Positions 1 through 7,600 of a stretch of DNA of 10,850 nucleotides are shown here, piece after piece; position 1 is the first letter of the stretch; each line of letters begins with the position of its first letter. Source of the stretch: an uncultured Bacteroidota bacterium (lineage in GTDB: Bacteria > Bacteroidota > Bacteroidia > Bacteroidales > SZUA-534); NCBI GenBank assembly GCA_937885735.1, contig CALABN010000239.1, positions 1-10,850 of the forward strand, read 5' to 3'. The notes below the pieces were generated by a model. That model was not told where the DNA came from. It worked only from the letters and a program-made list of their open reading frames with translations, and searched no databases. A program made the translations under genes and the position numbers.

Positions 1-86
1 GGAGTATGCTAATATACGGAAAGATGTCGTTTATTGACAATTGGTTGCGTGGTGAAAGTTGAAATGCTTGTTGCATTGATTCTCAT

Positions 87-115
87 CTTCTTTTGCTTGA
101 CCAAAAGAAGCAAAA
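87..115. repeat. Two overlapping, mutually exclusive inverted repeats
   Basis: CTTCTTTTG (87-95) pairs perfectly with CAAAAGAAG (102-110) around CTTGAC. Overlapping it, TTTTGCTT (91-98) pairs perfectly with AAGCAAAA (108-115). The two hairpins cannot form together. The minus-strand RNA of the gene series would contain this element if transcription passes the last stop by more than 120 bases. No T run follows on either strand, so a terminator role is possible but unproven. Confidence 0.55.
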
Positions 116-170
116 CTCAAGCCCCAATAATTGCGCTCCCCGCTCTGCCTGCCCTCGCTAAATTCCCTTG

Positions 171-194
171 CAAACGTGTTCCAAACCACGTTTG
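171..194. repeat. Perfect 8-bp inverted repeat, 8-base loop
   Basis: CAAACGTG (171-178) pairs exactly with CACGTTTG (187-194) around the loop TTCCAAAC. It can extend by G-T pairs at 170/195 on one strand only. On the minus strand it starts about 40 bases after the stop of the last gene. No run of T follows, so it is not a classical intrinsic terminator, but it could mark the 3' end of the message or stabilise it. Confidence 0.6.
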
Positions 195-233
195 TGGAAT
201 TTATGCTCGGTTTATTATATGGCTGATATGGTT

Positions 234-1031
234 TTAAAAAAACTTCAACTTGTCTCTGTCATACTCATTGTCAGGATTATCATAATAATGCATATTGTCT
301 TCATCGAGGATGATTCCCCAGTTTAAAACACCATGGCAATCCTTGATTTTATTTTCTAAATCCAAGAGTTTTCGTTTCTGCAAAAATTTAGGCGTTTTAT
401 AAGTTGCATCTACATCAATATTCATAATACTATTCATTAAAACACTATCCACTCTCTCCTTAGCCATATTATATATCGGACACCCTATTACCTGCAAGAA
501 AAACCAATAATTAACAGTACCATAATCTTCGTCTTTATCCGCGACAATAAGCAGAGAGTCAATTTCTTGCATTGAGTATCCTATGCCTTTGAGTTTTGAT
601 GCCGATTTTTTAAGGAAATCGTACTCTCTAGGATAGTTGATTTTTAGGCTGTCACTCAAATCAAGTGAAGACAAGAAAAACTCTGCTTGTAATGGAGCTA
701 TTCCCATATAATCGACACCCCAATATGGCCGTTTTGAACTTGTGCGTTCTTTTTCCACTGCCAACAAAATGTCGTCAATATAGTTGTTCCAGTCTTTTTC
801 TGTAATTTGTCTTGCAGACAAAAGTTCATACAGTTCTTTCAGGGAATGAGCATACTCATAAAGATTCAAATTATGCAAATCCATAATCATGGATTTCTTA
901 ATCAATTCTCCTCCCATAGAAAAACTTTTGTCGGTTTTGTAGCTATTGTCAATGCCGACTATTTCATATTGCTGTGAATACGATTTTGCCATGACAAAAG
1001 TTGATGTTATAATTAGAAATAGCCTTTTCAT
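234..1031 (-). CDS. Exported protein of unknown family; candidate immunity partner of gene 2
   Basis: 265 residues beginning MKRLFLIITSTFVMAKSYSQ, a clear Sec signal peptide with cleavage near SYSQ-Q; there is no lipobox cysteine and no T9SS tail, so a soluble periplasmic location is likely. I do not recognise the family. The mature part is mainly helical in appearance with many acidic and lysine residues, a motif-like YWGVDYMGIAPLQAEFF at 103-119, two cysteines (184, 232) and an acidic C-terminus (DNPDNEYDRDKLKFF). The ATG is 2 bases after the stop of gene 2 (TAA-CA-ATG), so the two are almost certainly co-translated. By hand count 361-480 is about 31% GC, matching the AT-rich tip of gene 2 and not its body, which suggests that tip and this gene arrived together. 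Immunity to the tip is an inference from position; it could equally be an accessory or second effector. Confidence 0.85.
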   Translation of the reverse strand: MKRLFLIITSTFVMAKSYSQQYEIVGIDNSYKTDKSFSMGGELIKKSMIMDLHNLNLYEYAHSLKELYELLSARQITEKDWNNYIDDILLAVEKERTSSKRPYWGVDYMGIAPLQAEFFLSSLDLSDSLKINYPREYDFLKKSASKLKGIGYSMQEIDSLLIVADKDEDYGTVNYWFFLQVIGCPIYNMAKERVDSVLMNSIMNIDVDATYKTPKFLQKRKLLDLENKIKDCHGVLNWGIILDEDNMHYYDNPDNEYDRDKLKFF

Positions 1032-1033
1032 TG

Positions 1034-4000
1034 TTATCTGTTTATTGTTATGAATATAGAAACGTTTTCTGCTCCGTAAAGATTCTCTTTTTCTCGTACA
1101 TATTTGTTTATGGCATTTAATGTTTCTTCTGTTGTGCCATTTGAATAATAAACATTATATGTTTCAATAGTTTCTTTGTTTTCTTTAGTTTTATTTTCAA
1201 TTGTATATCCATCCCCGACAGGTAGTAAGCATCCTTTTGAATCAATGTAACTACCTCCTCTGTGAATAAGAATGCCTGTACGTGTACCACAGTTATCTTT
1301 TGTTGTTATCAAACGAAATTCATTAGCACAATTTTTTCGTCGTTCTATGCCTCTATCATCGTACCATTTTTTGCAATCGTTATGGACGACTTCATATTTG
1401 CCTGCGGGAATGCGTTTAAGGCTTTTGTCTGTCCTCTCTTCATCATAGGTACCGCCTTCTCTTTCAATAAAGTATCCAGAAACCGCACCATTATCAATTA
1501 CAAAACGGCTAAATGTATTTTTGTCATTTTCCTCAATGAGTGTAGTCACAATTTGTATTTCATATTTTTGCGTATTTAATCCTTGCCCACCAAACAGCCA
1601 CCCACAAAGCTCGTCAGCATTTTCGTCTTCAACAAGTATCTCAAGGGCGTTGTCGTAATCATTGTTGTAGAATGTAAGTGTGGTGAAATTGCCTTCTTGT
1701 CCAAAGGCCGAGTTTCGAGCCTGTTTTTGTATGGTGCAACTTGACTTGGTACAGTTTATTTCCAGCTCATTGGCATTATGCTTTGTTACTAGAGCCTTTA
1801 TTTGTTTATCATTCAGCGAAAAGGCTGTCGTCATAAAAACATTTTCGATTCCGTATTTCTTGATGAGGCAAACATCTTTGCCCTCCGCGTTAGCATCGTG
1901 TATGGCTTTTAGTATTTCGGAAACGATATTGTTTGATTCATTCAATTCCCCCTCGCTCTCATCATCCAAAAATCCCAGCAGGTTTGTGTGCGACTCGTGC
2001 ATCCACTGCCACTGCAGATGGTTAAGGTCTGTGCCACCACTATAGTCCATTAGGTTTGGCGTGGTGCCTTGTGGGGCATGGTAGCTCTCGCTCTCACTGC
2101 TGAAGGTGTGGTGCAATGAGAAGGCGCCGTGGGACACCTCGTGGGCTACGTATTTTGAGGTCGGGTTGTCGTAGATGAAGCCGTAACGTCGGCATATAGG
2201 CATGTAGCCTGCCACTATGGTTGGCTTGTCGTTCTCGTCGAGCTTGGTGGCGTTGTCAACAAAAAAGAGGTAATAGACATCGTCCTGTGCATCGGTGAGC
2301 GCCTGTATGGCTGCCTTCTGGTCGGCATTGTAAACAGACAGCCATCCGCTTCCGCCATGTACAAAGTTCTGGCCGTTGGCGTATGCCATTGTCAGTCCGC
2401 TGTGGGTTGTAACCGTTACGCTGGCCACGGCTGGCGCAAAGATGCTGTTCAGCTCGGCCTGTAGTTCGGACGCATTGGGCAACCTGGCTCCATTGACGGG
2501 CACCAGACACAACTGCACCTGCTTCTCGTCGAATGTGAGCAGGTTGAGCTTGCCAACCACCTTGGTGGTGGAATCCGTTTCCGCTACATGGGCATATACT
2601 GGCGATTCGCCTGGCGTGGCATCGCCACGCAGCTCTATTGTGCCGTTCTTTACTGCGTATGGCGCTCCCATCTGGTTGCGGAAGCTCACTTTATCCATTG
2701 GTGAGGCATAGACCACATCGGTCTGCCACTTGGCAATGCTCTTGTAGGCAGGCCTGTAGCCACCTTCAAGGGCTGGATATACGGCATCGTAGGCATTGTC
2801 GGCGGAGTAGGCGTCAAATCCGTATTTCTGCCCGTCGGCCTTGGCGAAAGTGACTTTGCCTGTTGAGACCTGCTTGTCCTTCTCGCTGTTGCTGTTGCTG
2901 ATGAGCGTATTGTTCTTTCCGGTTGCCTTGTACTGCTCGGTGCTCATAATCTGGTGGTCGCTGGTGAGCACCATCTGATTGCCTTCGCTGTCGGTTATGA
3001 GCGTCCGGCCCTTGTTTTCAAGCTGAGTGGTGACATCCTTTACTTCACCGTTGTCAAGCACTGCCTGGTAATGTCCTTCCTCATCTTTATATATGGTCTG
3101 TATGGCATCGACAAGCATTACGGTGTCGCGTATGGAATTGTCGTATGTCACTGTTGCAATGTCGTTCTTGAGTTGGACAACGGTACTGGCAAGTTCGGCA
3201 GTATTGATCATTAGAGCTGGATTGTTAACGCTTCGCCACTGGCCGTCGAGTATCACGCCGTCGGTGTTGACCTTGAGGTCGGTATAGTCGCACAGCACCT
3301 TGACCTTCCACAACTCAAGCCACAGATGGAACTGTCCGTTGTACGAGCCGTCGCCGTTGTCCGTAGCATTTACAATTATGAAACGGGTGCGTCCTGTGCG
3401 GTTCACTATGGTATCGTTGGCCTTCAGTTCCTTCAGGTTCTGGTTTTCAATAGTCTGCTGTTCTGGAGCTTCTGCGCAACCGCAGTCAGGGCATTCCTCC
3501 ACAGTAGGAGTTGTGCCGGGCGGGTCAATGCTGAAGTCTTGATATGTTGCCCAATCCGATTCAAGGCCACCTGGGCACACTGCCTTGACACTGACTTTCC
3601 AGTTGCTGCCACGTTCAAAATCGTAATATGTGAAACGGGTGTCGTAACAATCCTTCAACGTGGAGGAACCGTTCATGTCAACAAGGTCAACTTGGTAGTA
3701 CGAGTGCTGGCTGCTGCCGTTCCACGAGAAATCGACGCGAGTGTTGTTCACGCTAATGTCGATGTCTGTTACATCGGGACAAGTATGCTGATAGACGAAT
3801 GTGCGCACCTCACTCTCGCCATCTTTGTTTATCTGAGCCTGACCTGTTGGATCAATCACCGTAACTCGCCAGCAGTAACGTTGACCAGGTTCGAGGTTGA
3901 GAGCCGCAGGTATGGCTGTGAATGATGTGGCCGAAGTGGTGGCAGTATATATCGGCGTCTGGCTTTCCACCCATGTCTGTGCAGGCAAGTATTCCATATT

Positions 4001-4630
4001 CAATCGCCAAACTTCTAGTTTGTACTGCACAGGGACAATGCCTCCGGTGTGCTTGCTGGCCAGCCAAGAAAACACCAAAGGAAGCGATGCGTTGTCTGGT
4101 GCCTCGACATTGTCGCGAGGAGCCAGCAATTGTGGCGGATCGTACACGCTTACCCACGCTGTAAACATGCCTCGGTTCGACAACTGTCGCCCGCTGTCAA
4201 AGTCTTGGATCTCTATGGTCAAACGCCACAAGCCGCCAGGTAGCTGACCTGTCTGAAGATATTTTTCCTTGCTATAGCCATGAAATTCCAGATTGTCGAG
4301 CTTAAGGTACTGCGCAAGATCGATGCCTGTAAGTATGCGCGTCTCGCCACCCCCAATAAACATTGGAGAAACAGCGGTGTTCTTTATGTTCTCTATGGTA
4401 ACTCCCGACGACTCCATCTTTACATGCAACCTTACGCGAAGGTTTTTGACAGTCAGGTCGTTAACCATAATGGTGGTCATTATCTTAGGCTTGCCTTTAT
4501 CTTCCACCAAATCGGCAAGATTGACGGTGTATGGTGGCAACAGCACTGGAGTGACTGTCACCGGATAGCGCTGGGCCATGGCCGTAAAGTTCAGCAGCAA
4601 CAATGTCAATATGTGAAAAATCCGGTTCAA
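1034..4630 (-). CDS. Large exported FnIII/metallopeptidase protein with DUF5675-like C-terminus; candidate modular toxin
   Basis: 1,198 residues. The start is TTG (4630): an in-frame TAG at 4645-4643 rules out anything upstream, and the next ATG (residue 18) would destroy the signal peptide (residues 1-20, core ILTLLLLNFTAMA, cleavage near AMA-Q). Order of parts: about 20-165, the module starting RYPVTVTPVLLPPYTVNLAD that I recall from large FnIII-type Bacteroidota proteins; about 165-280 and 281-368, FnIII-like domains; 378-470, a Cys-containing linker (ECPDCGC) and a beta module; about 700-885, a zinc metallopeptidase with HEVSH (830-834), H840 and Met-turn LMDY (860-863); 885-1040, unrecognised; about 1041-1145, DUF5675-like with IPAGKYEV and ILIHRGG...SKGC. 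There is no T9SS tail. Base composition drops sharply after residue about 885-925. The next gene starts 2 bases after its stop. The layout (export module, peptidase, changeable tip, small neighbour) resembles polymorphic toxins; a simple surface or cell-wall protease is the alternative. Confidence 0.9.
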   Translation of the reverse strand: MNRIFHILTLLLLNFTAMAQRYPVTVTPVLLPPYTVNLADLVEDKGKPKIMTTIMVNDLTVKNLRVRLHVKMESSGVTIENIKNTAVSPMFIGGGETRILTGIDLAQYLKLDNLEFHGYSKEKYLQTGQLPGGLWRLTIEIQDFDSGRQLSNRGMFTAWVSVYDPPQLLAPRDNVEAPDNASLPLVFSWLASKHTGGIVPVQYKLEVWRLNMEYLPAQTWVESQTPIYTATTSATSFTAIPAALNLEPGQRYCWRVTVIDPTGQAQINKDGESEVRTFVYQHTCPDVTDIDISVNNTRVDFSWNGSSQHSYYQVDLVDMNGSSTLKDCYDTRFTYYDFERGSNWKVSVKAVCPGGLESDWATYQDFSIDPPGTTPTVEECPDCGCAEAPEQQTIENQNLKELKANDTIVNRTGRTRFIIVNATDNGDGSYNGQFHLWLELWKVKVLCDYTDLKVNTDGVILDGQWRSVNNPALMINTAELASTVVQLKNDIATVTYDNSIRDTVMLVDAIQTIYKDEEGHYQAVLDNGEVKDVTTQLENKGRTLITDSEGNQMVLTSDHQIMSTEQYKATGKNNTLISNSNSEKDKQVSTGKVTFAKADGQKYGFDAYSADNAYDAVYPALEGGYRPAYKSIAKWQTDVVYASPMDKVSFRNQMGAPYAVKNGTIELRGDATPGESPVYAHVAETDSTTKVVGKLNLLTFDEKQVQLCLVPVNGARLPNASELQAELNSIFAPAVASVTVTTHSGLTMAYANGQNFVHGGSGWLSVYNADQKAAIQALTDAQDDVYYLFFVDNATKLDENDKPTIVAGYMPICRRYGFIYDNPTSKYVAHEVSHGAFSLHHTFSSESESYHAPQGTTPNLMDYSGGTDLNHLQWQWMHESHTNLLGFLDDESEGELNESNNIVSEILKAIHDANAEGKDVCLIKKYGIENVFMTTAFSLNDKQIKALVTKHNANELEINCTKSSCTIQKQARNSAFGQEGNFTTLTFYNNDYDNALEILVEDENADELCGWLFGGQGLNTQKYEIQIVTTLIEENDKNTFSRFVIDNGAVSGYFIEREGGTYDEERTDKSLKRIPAGKYEVVHNDCKKWYDDRGIERRKNCANEFRLITTKDNCGTRTGILIHRGGSYIDSKGCLLPVGDGYTIENKTKENKETIETYNVYYSNGTTEETLNAINKYVREKENLYGAENVSIFITINR
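1196..1510 (-). other. DUF5675-like C-terminal domain of gene 2
   Basis: Residues about 1041-1145 match the layout I know for DUF5675: a short opening strand (SRFVIDNGAVSGYFIE), RIPAGKYEV at 1073-1081, a later strand with FRLIT, then GILIHRGG (1119-1126) and DSKGCLLPVGD (1130-1140). The family is uncharacterised and also found in phages. His1123 and Cys1134 recall the His/Cys of L,D-transpeptidases (HG...S-x-GC), but the spacing of 10 residues is shorter than usual there. The tip from residue 885 on holds eight cysteines (921, 960, 965, 1009, 1086, 1101, 1114, 1134), compatible with folding outside the cytoplasm. A tail of about 50 residues follows with no match I recognise. Confidence 0.6.
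2048..2143 (-). other. Metzincin-like zinc site and Met-turn of gene 2
   Basis: Residues 830-841 read HEVSHGAFSLHH: His830, Glu831 and His834 form HExxH, and His840 is at the metzincin third-ligand spacing (HExxHxxxxxH). The usual glycine of HExxHxxGxxH is replaced by Phe837. Twenty residues on, NLMDY supplies a Met-turn methionine (Met861). The form HE-x-x-HGAF-x-L-x-H followed by NLMDY and a QW pair (873-875) is one I recall from large Bacteroidota surface and toxin-like proteins. All catalytic residues are intact, so activity is expected. It lies just upstream of the composition break, where a self-cleaving peptidase would release the C-terminal tip. Confidence 0.75.
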
Positions 4631-4689
4631 GAAATAGACTCTCTAATGGTTACATTGATATTGTGAACATCTATATAATTAAATTTCAT
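4627..4689 (-). CDS. Possible 20-codon coupling peptide between genes 1 and 2
   Basis: An ATG at 4689-4687 sits directly after the TAA stop of the SprB-repeat gene (4692-4690). The frame runs 20 codons (MKFNYIDVHN at the start, ending RESIS) to a TGA at 4629-4627. That TGA overlaps the TTG start of the next gene as TTGA, the same arrangement as the familiar ATGA overlaps. Ribosomes leaving gene 1 could restart here and then pass to gene 2 by termination-reinitiation. The peptide has no recognisable domain. It may be only a chance frame, or the remnant of an earlier N-terminus of gene 2 displaced by an indel. Confidence 0.3.
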   Translation of the reverse strand: MKFNYIDVHNINVTIRESIS

Positions 4690-7600
4690 TTACTTGACCA
4701 GCATTATCTTGGCAGTTCGCCTATCGCTTCCTGACTGGACGTTGATAAGGAAAGTTCCGCCTACATGATTGCTGATGTCAAAGGTTTCCTCATATTTGGC
4801 CTTGCCGGTCAGATTGCGGGTTTCCACAACGGTTCCGCTGCCCGACTCGGCTATCGACAAGCTGACATCGTCCACTTCACGCAAGTCGAGGTCAACCGTA
4901 AACTTGCCGCTAGTTGGATTTGGCGAAACAACTATCGACCTTATCATTGGATTGTATCCAAGCGAGATGCTGTCGGCCTCCTCCGACAACTCCACTATTT
5001 CAACCTCCTTGGTAATGTAGCTTACACAGCCACTCGAATAAGCCCATAGGGTTATCTCATGGACTCCCAGCTTGTTTGGCTTCAGGTATATCTCATAACC
5101 TGTCTCGTCAATCACTTCAAAATCAGTCTGACTGAAATCCCAGCGCAGGCTGTCAACACTCATGTTGGACAACTCGACAAGTGCAATGGTGGTGTCAACC
5201 GAGGCATCGGACGCCATGTAGAAATCGGCCTTTAGCAAGTCGTTGCCAATGATTACTGTAACAGTATCGCGAGCGATGCAGTTGGCTCCGTAGGTGGCAA
5301 CCAGATGGTACTCGCCACCATCGCTGACACTGACCTTGCGGGTATCAAACATCAGGCTGTCGTCAAGATACCACTTGTAGGAGGCGAAGTTCTTGCTTGC
5401 CGCCAAAGGATATTCGTTTTCAGGGCACATGAGCACGGTGTCCTCGCCTATCTCCACATGAATGGAATCGGGCTGGCTGATTGAATATGTAGCCGAGTCA
5501 CGGCAATTGTTTTTGTCGGCGACAATGACCGTATATGTCCCCTTTGGAATGCTGTCGAGTTTAGACAATGTGTGGCCGGTATTCCACAAATAAGTGAAAT
5601 TGCCCACACCGCCGTATGTCGTGACATTGATTTCTCCATCGGAATAGCCAAAGCAACTTGCATCACGGCTTCCCAGTTTCGTCAACTGAACAATCGGTGG
5701 AGTCCCAATTTCAAAGCTGGCCGAGCCCTTGCAGTTGTTGGTGTCTATTACCCAAACAGTATGACGCCCGGCTGCCAAGTCGTTTACCAGCATCTGGTTC
5801 TGGCCATGTGGCCACTCAATGCGGAACGGTGCGTATGGCGTGGCTGCTGTAATATTGGAACTGTCGAGCATGGCAGTGCCGTTGGTATCGCCGTAACACA
5901 GCACTGGCATTGTAGATACGTAGGATATCTTCGGATTGGTTGACTCGTTGATGCGGTATGAATTGTCTGTCGCGCATCCATTGGCATCAACCGCATTGAC
6001 CTTGTATAAAGCATTCTGAATCAGGCCATCGATGCTGCTTAGTCCATTGAATTTAGACTTGGAATGGCCATCTTCCAACCAACTGTACGAATATGGCTGA
6101 GTGCCACCGCCAACAGTGATGGATATACGGCCGTTGTCGGTGTCGCAAGTGGTGTGAACAACCTGTGCGCCTGTAATTTGCAACCTTTCTGGCTGCGGAA
6201 TGAACGCCACAATGCTGTCATGCGAGTTACAGAAATGGTCATCGACAAACCAGAACCGGTGATTGCCGGCATTCAGACTGCCTATAACGGTATCTTTATA
6301 CGGGAACAGCGAATCCAGTTTGATGGTGTATGGCGCAACTCCGCCTTTGATGCTGAAGGTTGCGCTGCCATCGAACCTGCCAAAGCATGACACCGAATCG
6401 ACACTAACCAGACTGGCCCTTAGCGAATCGGGCTGCGAGAGTGTCACACTCAAGGTGTCGGTGACGCCTGCCTCGTCCTTTACCACAAATGTGTATGTTT
6501 CGGCCTTGCGACTGGTGTACGTGCTCAAACGGCTGAACGCACTGTCAACTTCCGCATACTCGTAGTTGCCCCAGCCTCCTTCGGCCTCAACGGCCACCTC
6601 GCCGTTAGTTTCGCCATAACAGTCTGGGTTTGTGATGCTTGTCACTTTCAAGGCAAGCATTTTTTCCGGTTCCGCAATAATGGCTGTCACATCAGAACGC
6701 TTGCCGTACCTGTCTTCGACACGGATATGGTACGTTCCAGCCTCCAGTTGCTCCATGGCCAACACTCGCGAATTGGCAAGCAACGTATCGGCATAGAAAT
6801 CGTCTCCCTTGAGTATCTGAATGTTAAACGGGCCTTCTCCTCCGTCGATATGGACATTGGCCGACCCATCGTCATAGCCTGGGCGGGTGACTTTCATGAT
6901 ATTGGTGACAAGCAGATTTATAAGTTCATACTTGGCAATGCTGAATTCGGCATAACGCGACTCGCCCTTTGGCAACCTACACTCGAGCACGTATGAGCCT
7001 GGCGCCAGCTTTGTAAGCTCGAACTGCATGCCGGAAGGCACTGCGTCGTAAACTATGGAATCGTTCCTATCGGAGAAAAGCACCATGCGTACAAAGCCTG
7101 TAGTGTCCGATGTAAACCGTGCTGTGCCATCGTTTTTGTCAACGCCTGTCTCATTTGTTACAGTGTCCGTCTTCAATGGCATATCGCCATTGGTTGGTAG
7201 CTTTACAATCTTTTGCACATCGCAACCAACAGCATCCTTTACTTCAATCTGATATACACCGGCATACAATCCGCTCCATTTTTTCTCTGTGCTGGTCTCG
7301 CCTGTGTACATATTGGTCCACAGGTATGTATATGGGTTCACGCCACGGCTGGCAATGGCCTCAAGACTGCCTCCTGCATATTGGCGAAGGCCAGGAAAAT
7401 CCTTTATTACCGAAACCGTCACATTGGTATCGCGCACCTCAACATTAGTCAACACCCTGCAGTTGTTCTTATCTACAGTTGCCACTGTATAGGCCCCTGC
7501 CGGAAATGACTTGCCAAACATCTTTTTATAAGTGTCATCTTCGGTCTTCAAGGTGTCGTTGAATCCAAAATCGTAGGCAAAAACCTTGTACGGCGCAGCT

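Larger units (their letters stand above)
1..233. other. Non-coding left end downstream of the gene series
   Basis: No gene is supported here. A 67-codon frame (34-237, plus strand, TTG start) crosses both inverted repeats and has a low-complexity translation (LPALPALAKF), so it looks like repeat DNA read as protein. The stretch 87-196, with its hairpins and the GC-rich middle at 130-160, resembles an interspersed element I have seen between genes in Bacteroidales genomes. It lies about 40 bases beyond the stop of the last gene and would be in the 3' untranslated part of that transcript. Confidence 0.5.

Noticed and set aside
34..39. TTGACA as a -35 promoter box
   Set aside because: Bacteroidota promoters use a TTTG / TAnnTTTG pattern; no matching -7 element and no gene follow on that strand.
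87..194. Classical Rho-independent terminator
   Set aside because: Stems are perfect but no T run follows on either strand, so the standard pattern is not met.
34..237. Plus-strand open frame of 67 codons starting at TTG
   Set aside because: It begins at a TTG, runs through both inverted repeats, and its translation is low-complexity; it looks like repeat DNA and not a gene.
1034..1330. T9SS sorting tail at the end of gene 2
   Set aside because: The C-terminus (ending SIFITINR) has no PNP box or G-x-Y/F strand of type A tails and no gliding-associated type B pattern; the DUF5675-like domain fills this part.
3326..3925. Plus-strand open frame of 199 codons opposite gene 2
   Set aside because: It lies wholly inside a gene with clear domains on the other strand; the GC-richer third positions there reduce stops by chance. 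Its translation shows no domain.
4627..4700. Separate promoter for gene 2
   Set aside because: No convincing TTTG / TAnnTTTG pair in the 59-base gap, and the overlapping frames point to read-through translation.
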